Shown: positions 20,107 through 29,428 of the stretch, one piece after another
Position numbering within the stretch: the first letter of the stretch is position 1
How the letters are laid out: every line of letters begins with the position of its first letter
Assembly: GCA_963800705.1 (NCBI GenBank)
Contig: CAWDBV010000003.1
Location: 124,001 to 188,000, forward strand
DNA length: 64,000 nt
Source of the DNA: CAWDBV01 sp963800705
GTDB lineage: Bacteria > Actinomycetota > Thermoleophilia > Solirubrobacterales > 70-9
Reading direction: 5' to 3'
The notes under the pieces: generated by a model
What the model was told of the DNA's origin: nothing
The model's input: the letters and a program-made list of their open reading frames with translations, nothing else
The model's database searches: none
Position numbers and translations under genes: made by a program

Positions 20107-21296
20107 ATGAGCGACACGGAACCGAGCGAGCGAAAGCAACGGTTTGGACGCCGCACGAATACGCGACGAGATCCAGCGCGCGCGCGCGGCGAACGAGCGC
20201 GTCCGCGAGAAGGCGCTGAAGCTCGCCGAGGAGCTGCGCAACCGCGAGGCCGAGGCACGCGATGTCGCCGCCCGCGACCGGGTTGCGGCCAAGGCGGCGC
20301 AGCGCGAGGCCCAGCAGGTGATCGAGAAGGCGCGGGGGGCAGAGCGCCGAGCGCTCGACCGCGCCGAGGAGATCGCCCGCCGAGCCCGCGAGCGCGCCAG
20401 CAAAGGCCGAGGAGGCAATCGAGCCCTACGCGCAGCGCGCCGCTGAAGCCGAGGCGAGCGCGGCCGAGCTCTCCAAGAAGATCGAGGAAGCCGAGCGGGC
20501 GGCGGGGGATGCCGAGCTGCGAGCTGCGCAGGCCGAAGCCGCGGTCGGTGGAGAGGAGGAGCGCGTCCGCGCCCAGGCTGAACAGCTGATGACCGAGGAG
20601 CGCGAGCGGATCGCGGCCGAGGCCGACGCCGCCAACGCGCGCGCCGAGCACGCCGAGCGCCAGCTCGAAGAGATCGAGCAGCGGGCGAACGCCGCCGAGA
20701 GCCGGCTCGTCGAGACCGAGCAGGAGGCGAACACGCTCGCCGACACGCAGGCCAAGAAGATCGAGGAGGACATGCGCCACAAGGCGCGCGCCGCGCTCGC
20801 CGAGGTGCGCCAGCGCGCGATCGAGGCCGAGAACAGGACCCGCGAGCTCAGCGAGCAGCTCAACGAGGCCGAGCAGCGGGCGATCGCTGCCGAGGACCGC
20901 GCCGAGGCCGCGAGCTCCGAGCGCGGGGCCGAGGTCGACCGCCTCAAGCGCGAGCACGTCGAGAAGGTCGCTGAGGCCGAGGAGGCCGGGCGCCGCGGCG
21001 CAGAGGACCGGGTCCGAAAGCTCGCCGACCGCGTCGCCGCCGAGGCCGAGGCCCGCGCCCGCGCCGAGGCCGAGGCGCGGCTCTCACAGGAGGCGGTCAA
21101 GTACCAGCGCGAGGTCGACGAGCGCGTCGACGAGGCACGCCGCAAGGCCGAGAACGAGGTTCGCGAGCAGACCGAGCGCGCCCGCCGCGACGCGCTCTCA
21201 GGCGTGATGCGCGAAGTCGACGCCGCAGAGGACGAGGAGCCCGTGCAGGCGCCGGGCGAGCGCCGCGTCGCCGGCCGGCGGCTGCGCACCTACTAG
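20107..21296 (+). CDS. Long coiled-coil protein rich in Ala, Glu and Arg (two frameshifts)
   Basis: After removing extra bases near 20144 and 20405 the protein has about 395 residues, nearly all predicted alpha-helical coiled coil with heptads such as EAEARAEAEAR and AAEAEASAAELSKKIEEAER. It has no signal peptide or membrane helix and ends in a basic stretch (GERRVAGRRLRTY). Proteins of this kind act as scaffolds or cytoskeletal filaments, but composition alone does not tell. It follows the acyl-CoA synthetase by 29 bases and may be co-transcribed. Confidence 0.65.
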
Positions 21297-21313
21297 CAGG
21301 ACCGGGCGAGAGC

Positions 21314-21774
21314 TCAGTCGGCCGCGGCGACCGGGGTGCGCTCGACCGCGTCCTTGAGCTGCTCGAGCGTGACCTTGAGGTTGCGGCGCAGCGGGCGCGC
21401 CGAGACCCGCTCGGCGATCATGCCCCGCGATTCCGGCTCCCGCGACGCCGTAGGACCAGCGGAACTCGACCCGGGTGCCGCCCTCGCGGCCCTCGCGCAC
21501 CCGCCAGCGCCCGCGCTGATCGACGCCGGTGACCGAGCTGAAGGCGAGGTCGGTCGGCTCGTGCCACTCGACGACCTCGATCACCCCGCCGACGTCGGCG
21601 GAGCCGACGTGGAGCAGCATCCGGAATCGCGCCCCGAGGCCGCTCGTCTTCTCTGACACAGGCTCCCAGCGGGTCAACCCGTCGACGAAGTCGAGGTAGT
21701 TGTTGAAGTCGGCGATGTCGTCCCAGACCTGACGGGGGGCCGGCATCGATCTCGATCGACTGGTTGATCCTCAT
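21314..21774 (-). CDS. SRPBCC/polyketide cyclase-like protein (two frameshifts)
   Basis: About 152 residues after correction near 21741 and 21430. It begins MRINQSIEIDA and continues with PRQVWDDIADFNNYLDFVDGLTRWEPV, the opening of the START/SRPBCC fold, then a beta-sheet with VIEVVEWHEPTDLAFSS and VEFRWSYGV, and ends in a helix (RRNLKVTLEQLKDAVER). The fold makes a hydrophobic pocket for lipids or aromatic ligands. The ATG overlaps the stop of the acyltransferase (ATGA) once a frameshift just upstream is corrected, so the two are probably translated together. Confidence 0.75.
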
Positions 21775-22710
21775 CCCATCACCGGGAGTGTCCCGCTCCG
21801 CGGCGAGCTCGTCGAGCGAGTTCTGCATCACGCTGGTGACGTGGCGGTAGACCTCGTCGATATCGGGGTCGGCGCCGAACGCTCGTTGAGGTCGATCGGA
21901 TCGAGCACGTCCATCGTGATCTTCGCCGGCAGCGGGAAGTGGCCGAGGAAGTCGCCGATGTTGAGGCCCCACGGGGCCGCGATCGAGATCGGCAGCACCT
22001 TGAGCCGGAAGAGCTTGTCGAGTCGCAGCATCTTCGAGAGCCATCCCCTGGCTCAGGAACAGCGCCGTCTCCTGGCCGCCGACCGCGACCACGGGGACGA
22101 TTCGGTACGCCCTGGTTGAGGGCGAGCTTGATGAAGCCCTTGCGGCCTGCGAAGTCGACCTCGTTGCGACTTCCAGGCTCGGGCGGTGAACCTCCCAGTC
22201 GCCACCCGGATAGACGAGCAGCGCCGCGCCCGAGGCGAGCGCCTCCTGCGCGTTCTCGTGCGAAGCGGCGACGGTCCCGAAGCGGCGCAGCAGCTGGCCG
22301 AACGGCGAAGCGAGAACGAGGTTGTGGGCGAGCTGGTAGAAGGGCCGCTCAACCCCGAAGTAGGTCGAGAAGGCGAGCGTGAAGACGAGCGTGTCTGGGG
22401 TGAGGTTGCCGCCGGAGTGGTTGCCGACCAGGAGCACGGGCGATCGTCGGGAACGCGGTTCATGTGCCGGACCTCGGCCCGGAACCAGATGCTCGCCAGC
22501 AGCCAGGCGAACGGCAGCTTCTCGCGGATGAAGTCGGGGTCGCGGTCGTCGAGCTCGGCGGTGAGCCGGCCTCGAGATCTGCTTCACGATCGGGCGCGCG
22601 ATCTTGCCGAGGGCGCTGCCCCCGCCGTTGGCGGTCGGGTCGCCCCCGTTACGGGATGACTTTCCGTCGCGCAGGGCGGCGGAATCTAAGACGCTGCTTT
22701 CGTCCTCCAT
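21771..22710 (-). CDS. Lysophospholipid acyltransferase family protein (several frameshifts)
   Basis: Pieces in several frames give one acyltransferase of about 310 residues. VLLVGNHSGGNLTPD contains the His of the catalytic motif, followed by the FGTVAASHENAQEAL stretch, LLVYPGGDWEVHRPS and RIVPVVAVGGQETALFLS. These are hallmarks of the plant/bacterial DAGAT-like LPLAT branch. Breaks lie near 22570, 22440, 22160, 22105, 22040, 21885 and 21788. The last one hides the natural end TLPVMG, whose TGA overlaps the SRPBCC start. An uncorrected reading would wrongly fuse the two proteins. It probably acylates glycerolipids in the cytoplasmic membrane. Confidence 0.75.
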
Positions 22711-23946
22711 CGGCGCATCGATGATCCCAGATCGGAAGTCGAGGAGATCTGCTCGCGGATCAGGGCGTGGGTGCGTTTCGGCTGCTCGATCATCGGCACG
22801 TGGCCGCAGTCGGTGAGCACGACCTGCTCGCGTTCGGGAGCGCCCCCGCGACCGGGCGCTCGAAGGCGGCGGGCACGAGCTTGTCGTGGTCGCCCCAGAT
22901 GAAGAGCGCGGGCGGGATCAGCTGCTCGAGCCGCGTCCACAGCCCGCTTTCGCCGAACGGGTCGTCGAGGTAGATATTGCGAAGCGAGGCGAAGAACGCG
23001 ATCCGCGCCGCCGGCGAGCGGTAGGCGCGGAGAAGTCTCGCGGTCGCGATCTCGATCAGCTCGGGGTCGATCTTGTCCGGGTGCGCGAACAGGGCCTTGA
23101 CCTGGTCGCGGACGATCGCGCTCGAGCAGCGGGTGTGGGATCGCGGCGAGCTCGGGGCGCAGCAGGCGCACGAGCGGACCAGCGGGCGGTTGCGGCGCCA
23201 GGCGAGCGCCGGCGCGAGCAGCGAGAGGCTCGTGACCCGCTCCGGGGCGCTGGTCGCGACCTCGATCGCGACCCGGCCGCCCATCGAGTTGCCGACCAGG
23301 TGGGCGACGTCGACGCCGAGCGCGTCCATCGAACTCGAGCACGACGGCGCGCGAACCAGACCGCGTCGTAGGGCGCGTTGCGCGGGCTTGGTCGAGGCGC
23401 CGAAGCCGGGGAAGTCGATCGCGTGCACCGTGTGCGGCCCTCCAGCGCCGAGACCGTGCCGAAGAAGGAGCTCTTCGTGCCCCCGAGCCCGTGCAGGAGG
23501 AGGACCCGTTGCTCGCCCTTCCCGGCGGTGAGGGTCGAGATCCGCTGTCCGGCGGCCTCGACCTCGTGGACGTGGACGCGCGGCGGTCCCTCGTCGCCGA
23601 GCGAGAACATGCCCTCGAAAGCGAGTGCCAGGTCGAGGTTGCCCTCGGCGCGCAGCTTCTGCTCGGCGAACGCGTCGAGCCCGGTCATCCGGCCGCTCCG
23701 CAGCGCCAGCCAGGTCCCCGCGTCGGTGCGGATCACGGTGTCGGGCTTCGAGGTCTCCGGGGCGCCGACGCTGCACGAGTCGGGCTCGAACTTCACGTCC
23801 CAGGCGCGGTCGATGTCCTCGATCCGCACCTGGCAGACGGCGCTCTCGCGCCCGTGGATACCGGTGCCCCGGTAGCGCTCGGGGAGCGAGGAGAAAGCCT
23901 CCTCGACCCTGCGCAGTCGATGTTCCTTGAGGGATGGACGCCTCAC
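22686..23946 (-). CDS. SCP2-like domain fused to alpha/beta hydrolase (several frameshifts)
   Basis: The N-terminal 110 residues look like a sterol-carrier (SCP2) domain: CQVRIEDIDRAWDVKFEPD, then TVIRTDAGTWLALRSGRMTGLDAFAEQKLRAEGNLDLALAF. An alpha/beta hydrolase follows with VLLLHGLGGTKSSFFGTV, AIDFPGFGASTKP, the nucleophile elbow HLVGNSMGGRVAIE (Ser), FIWGDHDKLVPAAF (Asp) and TDCGHVPMIEQP (His). Frame breaks lie near 23440, 23390, 23335, 23185, 23130 and 22850. The GTG at 23946 is a guess. The 3' end overlaps the acyltransferase start by 25 bases. Likely a lipid ester hydrolase with its own lipid-binding module. Confidence 0.72.
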
Positions 23947-24015
23947 GGACGCGGAGAGAGTACATCGGTGGGCGGCTCCCCCGGCGCATAGCATCAAGTG
24001 TCATTACGGCTATAG

Positions 24016-25374
24016 GTCCGAATTCACGACACCCTCGGCGGCGAAACGCACGCGCTCGAGCGCGCGAGCCCGGCAAGGTCGGCATCTACGCCTGCGGGCC
24101 GACCGTCTACGGGCGGATCCACATCGGCAACGCGCGCCCGTTCGTCGTCTTCATCGCTGCTGCGCCGTTACCTGGCAGCAGCCGGGCGAGAGCCGAAGCT
24201 GGTCATCAACGTCACCGACATCAACGACAAGATCTACGACGCAGCGCGGGAGGCCGGGCGTTCCCTCGGACCGGTTCGCCGCCGAGATGACCGCCGCCTA
24301 CATCGCCGACACGGACCGGCTGGGCCTCGGCCGCCCCGACGCCGAGCCGCTCGCCTCGGAGTCGATCGCCGAGATCGTCGAGCTGATCGAGGCGCTGATC
24401 GAGATCGGGCCACGCCTACCAGGCAAACGGCGACGTCTACTTCCGGGTCCGCAGCTTCGAGGACTACGGCAAGCTCTCCAACCGCGACCCCGACGACATG
24501 GACCAGGGCGAGGAGGCCGGGACCGAGTCGCTGAAGGAGGACCCGCTCGACTTCGCGCTCTGGAAGGGGCGCAAGGAGGACGAGGACACGGGCTGGGACG
24601 TCGCCCTGGGGGGAGGGGAGGCCCGGGCTGGCACATCGAGTGCTCGGCGATGGCCGAGAAGGAGCTGGGCCTCGAGTTCGCGATCCACGGCGGCGGCGTC
24701 GACCTGCGTCTTCCCCCACCACGAGAACGAGATCGCGCAGTCGGAGGCTGCCCGCGGCAAGGCGCTGGCCCGGATCTGGATGCACAACGGGATGGTCGAG
24801 CTCGACGAGGAGAAGATGTCGAAGTCGGTCGGCAACATCTTCCAGCTCTCCGAGGCGCTCGACCGCTTCGGCCGCGACGCGGTGGTTGCCTTCCTCGCCT
24901 CCGGCCACTACCGCCAGCCGCTCGCCTTCAGCGACGAGCGCTCGAACGAGCCGGCCGCCCGGGTCGAGCGAATCCGGAATTCTTCGCGCCGCGGAACGCC
25001 CGATGCGGGCGACGCCGGACGACTGCGTTCGTCCGAGCAGACCGGGAGGCGTTCGTCGACGCCCTCGCCGACGACTTCAACACGCCGCGCGCCTTCGCGG
25101 CGCTTTTCGAGCTGATCGCCGAGGGCAACAACGCGGCCAGCTCCCCGGCGCCCGCGGGGCGCTGGGGGAGATGCTCGCCGCTGCTCGGCCTCGAATCGCT
25201 GCTGGCAGACGGAGGCCGGCCCGCGACCCCGAGGCGGAGAAGCTGCTCGAGGAGCGCGAGGAGGCCCGCGCCGCGAAGGACTTCGAGCGCGCTGACGAGA
25301 TCCGGGACGAGCTGGCGGAGCTGGGCTGGGAGGTCCGCGACGCGGCCGGCGGGGCGCGTCTGGTCCGCGCGTAG
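24016..25374 (+). CDS. cysS: Cysteinyl-tRNA synthetase (many frameshifts, start unclear)
   Basis: Class I synthetase for tRNA-Cys. The pieces include GKVGIYACGPTVYGRIHIGNARPF (HIGH-type loop and zinc cysteine), INVTDINDKI, PGWHIECSAM and the zinc-ligand HHENEIAQSEAA region, the KMSKS loop (DEEKMSKSVGN) and the C-terminal DALADDFNTPRAF. Frame changes are needed at roughly 24080, 24157, 24254, 24410, 24605, 24705 and several places between 24975 and 25230. The frame is open from 24016 but lacks a standard start codon; the first homologous residues are VRIHDTLGG. An essential gene could not survive these breaks, so they support sequence error. Confidence 0.88.
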
Positions 25375-25378
25375 ACCA

Positions 25379-26037
25379 ATGAGCGTGGAGCACGTCTACG
25401 GCGAAACGTGCGGTCGCCGAAGCCCAGCGGGGCCGCCGGCAAGGTTCACCGGGTCTGGGAGGCGCCCGCGACCTCGCGACGAGGAGCTCGAGCGGATCGC
25501 CGGCTCCCCCGAGCACCAGGGGATCGTCGCCGAGGTCGACCCGTATCCGTACGCCGATCCCGGCTCTCTGCTCGCCGCCGAAGACGCGCTTGTCGTGGTG
25601 CTGGACCAGGTCCAGGACCCGCACAACCTCGGCGCCGTCTTCCGCGCGGCCGAGGTGGCGGGAGCGACGGGGGTGGTGATCCCGCAGCGCCGGGCCGCCG
25701 CGGTGACGCCGGCGGTCTGCAAGGCCTCGGCGGGGGCGGTCGAGCACCTGCCGGTTGCGCGGGTCGGCAACATCGCCGACTGGATCGCGCGCCGCCAAGG
25801 ACGCCGGGCGCCTGGATCTACGGCGCCGAGGCGGGCGCCGAGGCCGCACACGGAGGTGGAATGGACCGGCCGCTGCGTCCTCGTGATGGGTGGGGAGGGG
25901 AGGCGGCATCCGCCCGCGGGTGCGCGACAGCTGCGACGCGATCGTCTCGATCCCCGTCCGTGGGCAGGGTCGACTCGCTCAACGTCTCTGTTGCCGCGGC
26001 CGTGCTGCTCTTCGAGGCCGTCCGCCAGCGGGCATAA
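25379..26037 (+). CDS. rlmB: 23S rRNA (guanosine-2'-O-)-methyltransferase RlmB/TrmH family (frameshifts)
   Basis: SpoU-type methyltransferase that modifies 23S rRNA. It starts with VEHVYG, carries the small substrate-binding domain (HRVWEAPATSR) and the knotted SAM domain with LVVVLDQVQDPHNLGAVFRAAE (motif 1), GATGVVIPQRRAAAVTPAV, LVMGGEG...GIRP (motif 2) and SLNVSVAAAVLLFE (motif 3). Breaks lie near 25402-25412, 25440, 25477, 25797, 25811, 25855, 25905 and 25965. The ATG is 4 bases after the cysS stop, so the two are coupled, as in Bacillus. Confidence 0.87.
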
Positions 26038-26167
26038 CCGGGAGATCCGGGGCGACGCTGGCGGGAGATCGTTTAACAGCGCCCCCGGACAAAAGGACCC
26101 GGACGCCCTCGTCGTGCCTGGGCGGGCCTGAGTTGCAAGCCGTCTTGCAGGCGCGCGCGGCCGGCGC

Positions 26168-26195
26168 TTGACAAACGCGATTTGGCCCCTACACT
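26168..26195 (+). promoter_or_regulatory. sigH: SigA-type promoter of the sigH-like gene
   Basis: Consensus TTGACA (26168-26173), a 16-base spacer and TACACT (26190-26195). Transcription would begin near 26202, leaving a leader of about 136 bases before the GTG start. The 130 bases upstream of the promoter (26038-26167) show nothing recognisable. Confidence 0.7.
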
Positions 26196-26201
26196 GCTGC
26201 T

Positions 26202-26337
26202 GGATAAAGGGTGAACCTCAAGTTGAGGTTTCGAGTCTGAGGTTGAGCCCGACGAACAGAATTTGAACCACATATAAGGGCGCCCCACCAGGGGAGGTAC
26301 GCGCGGCGCCACCGCAAACCTCAATTAGGAGGTTGCT
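26202..26337 (+). promoter_or_regulatory. Structured leader RNA with alternative AACCTC/GAGGTT pairings, possible RNA switch
   Basis: An 8-1-8 palindrome AACCTCAA-G-TTGAGGTT (26214-26230) opens the leader. GAGGTT recurs at 26240-26245. Near the start codon AACCTC-N6-GAGGTT (26317-26334) encloses the ribosome binding site AGGAGG (26327-26332) in its 3' arm. The early TTGAGGTT can pair perfectly with the late AACCTCAA (26317-26324), which would free the binding site. A GGCGCC pair (26280s and 26305-26310) adds another stem. It matches no riboswitch class I know. A protein operator is the alternative for the first palindrome. Confidence 0.55.
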
Positions 26338-27032
26338 GTGGCAGTACCGACCCAAGACGCAAACGCTGTCCAGGCGCCCGTTCGACTACACGTAGCGGGG
26401 CCGCACGAAGCACTCAGCCAGGGCCCGACGACGAGTATCTCGTCGCGCTCGCGAAGCAGGGCCAGTCGGATGCCTACGACCAGATCGTTCGCCGTTACCG
26501 GCGCTTCGTCCGGGTCAAGGCCTCGTCCTACTTCCTGCTCGGCGGCGACGCCGATGACCTGATGCAGGAAGGGCTGCTCGGCCTGTTCAAGGCGGTGCGC
26601 GACTACAAGACCGAGCGCGAGGCGAGCTTCCGCGGCTTCGCGGAGCTCTGCATCACGCGCCAGATCATCACCGCGGTCAAGACCGCGACCCGTAACAAGC
26701 ACACGCCGCTGAACCAGTACGTCTCGTTCAGCCAGACCCCGGCGGCCGCCGGCGAATCCGACACCACGTTGGAGGAGATCCTGCCCGGCCCCGAGGCCGG
26801 ACCCGGTCAACCAGGTGATCTCGAGCGAGGAGCTCGACAGCCTGGTCTCCTGCCTGACCAGCGTTCTCTCAGAGCTGGAGAGCCAGCGTCCTCTCGCTCT
26901 ACCTCGACGGGCGTTCCTACGAGGTGATCGGCGAGACGGCTCGAGTGCGACACCAAGACAGTCGACAACGCGCTGCAGCGCGTCAAGCGCAAGGTCGGCA
27001 TCCACCTCGCCTCGCGCGCAGTGAAGCTCTAG
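26338..27032 (+). CDS. sigH: RNA polymerase sigma factor, SigH (Spo0H)-like (four frameshifts)
   Basis: Corrected length is 230 residues. It resembles Bacillus SigH closely: YLVALAKQGQSDAYDQIVRRYRRFVRVKASSYFLLGGDADDLMQEGLLGLFKAVRDYK covers regions 1.2-2.2, FAELCITRQIITAVKTATRNKHTPLNQYVS covers 2.3-2.4, and VLSLYLDGRSYEVIGETL...VDNALQRVKRK covers region 4. Breaks near 26423 (missing base), 26803, 26890 and 26940 (extra base each). The GTG start has a perfect AGGAGG that lies inside a leader hairpin. Position after rlmB also matches Bacillus. Its regulon here is unknown. Confidence 0.88.
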
Positions 27033-27056
27033 CGACCAGGCACGGTCACAGGATCA

Positions 27057-27086
27057 GCGAACGGCCGGCAAAAGCCGGCCGTTCGC
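27057..27086 (+). terminator. Strong hairpin terminator after sigH
   Basis: Perfect 13-bp inverted repeat GCGAACGGCCGGC / GCCGGCCGTTCGC with an AAAA loop, 24 bases after the sigma factor stop. No T-run, but the stem is the most stable in the window and marks the end of the housekeeping block. Confidence 0.85.
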
Positions 27087-27177
27087 GTTCAAGGCGTCGG
27101 TTCTCGCCTCCGTCGGTCCGACAAGTGTGTAACTTTGGGCCTCGTCCTGAAACCTTCAAGGAAGAGGGAGACACGAG

Positions 27178-28590
27178 ATGCGAGCAAGGAAGCTGTGTGT
27201 GATCGCCACCGCGATGGCCATGATGGGGCTGGCCGGTGCGAGCAGTGCCTCGGCCGCCACCCAGACGACCACCTATCCGACGGTGTGCAGCTCGATGATC
27301 TGCACGTTTCCCCTGGCGACGCTTTGGAGCCAGACCACCACCTTCGAGGGCGTCACCTGCTCCCTGCCCGGCGTCACCTGTCCGACCGCAACCGGCGCAC
27401 GTACCGCCCGCGGGGGGCGGTTCGCTCCCGGGATCAATTTCTCCGGCGTGGCCAGCGTCGCCGCCACGGTCGAGCACAGCTGGATCACTCCCGCCGCTGT
27501 TCAGTTCGTCTACAACGGCGCCGGTGGCTCCCAACCCGACAGCGTCGGGTTCACGATCGACCGGTCTGCCAGCAACGAATCGCTGCTCGCCCTGGGCGGC
27601 ACCGCGACGATGAGCGTCTTTCTCGACGACCTCGACGCGGGCACGTCGCTGATGGTGGTCAACCAGCAGCCGATCGCAAACCAGGCGAGCTGGGCCACGG
27701 ACCCGACGGTCTCGGTCGACCCGAGCCAGCTGACGATCGGTCACAAGTATTCGGCCCGCGTCGTCACCAGGGTCTCGTTCCCCGTCGGAGTGCTTCCGAA
27801 TGCCACCATTTACTACAGCAACTTCCGCCTTACGGCGACCGCGGAGGACACCGACGGCGACGGCGACGTTGACAACTCCGACAACTGCCCCGGTGTCCCC
27901 AACCCCGGTCAGGAGGACACCGACAGCGACGGCATCGGCAACGCCTGCGACCCGACTCCGAACGGCGACACCGACAACGACGGGATCGACAACAACGTCG
28001 ACAACTGCCCGGCGAACGCGAATCCCGGCCAGGAGGACACCGACAACGACGGCGCCGGAAACGTCTGCGATCCGACCCCGAACGGCGATGACGACGGCGA
28101 CGGTGACGACAACGGGTCAGACAATTGTCCCAACGTCGCCAACCCCGCACAAGAGGATTTCGACCGTGACGGGCTCGGCGATGCCTGCGATCCCGACGAC
28201 GACAATGACGGCGTCCCGGACTCCAGCGACCCGGCGCCGTTGAATCCCAATGTTCCCGCCCAGGGCGGAACTGCGGGCGCAACCACCGGACAGACCCCTT
28301 ACGCGACGCTGCGCGGCGACAAGATCCGGGTCACGCTGCGCTGCCCCAAACGCGCAACGCGCAAGCGCTGCAAGGCGGTCGCGTTCGGCACCCTCGACGG
28401 CGCCGCCGTCACCAACCGGGTGAAGACAAAGATCAAGCGCGGCAAGCGCAAGACGATCACGCTGACCGTCAACCCGGCCTCGCTGGCGACCGCTCAGACC
28501 CGTGGCACGATCAGCGTCACTACCAAGGTGAAGAGCCGCCGCGGCAAGAGGGGCAGGCGCCGCAGCCTCTCGCTCCCGCTCAGCGCCTAG
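27178..28590 (+). CDS. Secreted protein with thrombospondin type 3 calcium-binding repeats
   Basis: 470 residues, intact. Signal peptide 1-24 (MMGLAGASSASAA). Residues 25-220 form a beta-rich domain with four early cysteines. Residues 222-350 hold four to five TSP3 repeats of the form D-x-D-x-DG-x-x-D-N-x-DNCP...NPxQ-x-D-x-DGxGxxCD, which bind calcium through aspartates. The C-terminal 100 residues (TLRCPKRATRKRCK, VKTKIKRGKRKT) make a basic Ig-like domain with two Cys. It should be extracellular and need calcium for folding; partner unknown. GAGGGAG precedes the ATG. Confidence 0.85.
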   Translation: MRARKLCVIATAMAMMGLAGASSASAATQTTTYPTVCSSMICTFPLATLWSQTTTFEGVTCSLPGVTCPTATGARTARGGRFAPGINFSGVASVAATVEHSWITPAAVQFVYNGAGGSQPDSVGFTIDRSASNESLLALGGTATMSVFLDDLDAGTSLMVVNQQPIANQASWATDPTVSVDPSQLTIGHKYSARVVTRVSFPVGVLPNATIYYSNFRLTATAEDTDGDGDVDNSDNCPGVPNPGQEDTDSDGIGNACDPTPNGDTDNDGIDNNVDNCPANANPGQEDTDNDGAGNVCDPTPNGDDDGDGDDNGSDNCPNVANPAQEDFDRDGLGDACDPDDDNDGVPDSSDPAPLNPNVPAQGGTAGATTGQTPYATLRGDKIRVTLRCPKRATRKRCKAVAFGTLDGAAVTNRVKTKIKRGKRKTITLTVNPASLATAQTRGTISVTTKVKSRRGKRGRRRSLSLPLSA

Positions 28591-28611
28591 CCCGGAGAAC
28601 TAGATAACGGG

Positions 28612-28920
28612 CTAGCGGTTCCGCAAGTTGCCGGCGCTCTGAGCGACGCCCTTGACGAGCTCGCCCGGCTCGACCTTGTCGAGGATCCGCTTCAGGTCGC
28701 GGCGCTCGCGGATCGAGAGGTTCGAGGGCCGTCCCTTCGAGGTGCGGACGATCTCGACCAGCCGGTCGCGGTCCTTGTTGTCGAGGCGCTCGGCGAGGTG
28801 GTCCTTGACGACGACGGCGACCTCGGCGAGCGCGAGCAGCCAGGCCCCGCGGGCGAGCCACTTGGTGCGCGCCGCGCTCGAACCGGCGACCGAACCGAGC
28901 TTTTCGGGAAGCGAAGCCAT
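28612..28920 (-). CDS. Small membrane protein, copy A of a tandem pair
   Basis: 102 residues. One hydrophobic helix (WLARGAWLLALAEVAVVVKDH, about 22-42) and a C-terminal cytoplasmic region with SKGRPSNLSIRERRDLKRILDK. It is a paralogue of the next gene upstream (28930-29345), with the same order of helix, charged segment, [SR]-[KR]-GRPS-x-LS and E-R-R-x-L motif. No known family. The two genes are 9 bases apart on the same strand. Confidence 0.65.
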   Translation of the reverse strand: MASLPEKLGSVAGSSAARTKWLARGAWLLALAEVAVVVKDHLAERLDNKDRDRLVEIVRTSKGRPSNLSIRERRDLKRILDKVEPGELVKGVAQSAGNLRNR

Positions 28921-28929
28921 GGCGCCAGT

Positions 28930-29345
28930 CTAGACCTGGGCCTTGACCCGCTCGGCGATCTCGTCGGCGTCCGCCGTGCCGGGTGCGGTGGGGGCCTTGG
29001 TGTCCACGGGGCGGCCGCGCCCGGGATCGGGATCCGCCGCACCAGCGAGCCGCCAAGCGGGAGCACGCGCGCGAACGCGTTGCGGGCGAGCTCGAGGTGC
29101 CCGAGCTTGTCGAGCAGGTCCTCGAGCTCGCGGCGCTCGGATGCGCTCAGCTTCGAGGGCCGCCCGCGCGAGTCCCTGATCAGCTCGGTGAGCCGCCTGC
29201 GCTCGTCGGGCTCGAGCCGGACCCAGTGGTTGCGCGCCAGGATCGCCACCTCGATCAGGGTGATGATCCAGAGGCGCTTCGCAAGCCATTGGCTGCGCCG
29301 CGCGATCTTCTTTCCGGCCCATCCGACCGTGTTCACGATGCCCAT
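28930..29345 (-). CDS. Small membrane protein, copy B of a tandem pair (one frameshift)
   Basis: 138 residues after correcting one missing base near 29013 inside a C run. It has the hydrophobic helix RLWIITLIEVAILARNHW (about 24-41) and SRGRPSKLSASERRELEDLLDKL (about 59-81), matching copy A at about 40% by eye. It adds a C-terminal extension (VDTKAPTAPGTADADEIAE) absent from copy A. Function unknown. This is the last frameshift seen in the window. Confidence 0.62.
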
Positions 29346-29428
29346 CGCGCTCCAGCGTACCCGGGGGCCCGCCCAAACATGCGCCGATGGGGTTTCAGCG
29401 AGACGCCGCGGGTGCCGATTGCCCCTAC

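Noticed and set aside
26214..26230. SoxR/MerR-type operator (CCTCAAG...TTGAGG)
   Set aside because: MerR-type sites sit between -35 and -10; this one is downstream of the start and its arms recur at the ribosome site, which fits RNA pairing better. Not fully excluded.
27840..28220. Direct repeats resembling a CRISPR or tandem array
   Set aside because: The periodicity comes from the TSP3 protein repeats; no constant repeat with unique spacers.
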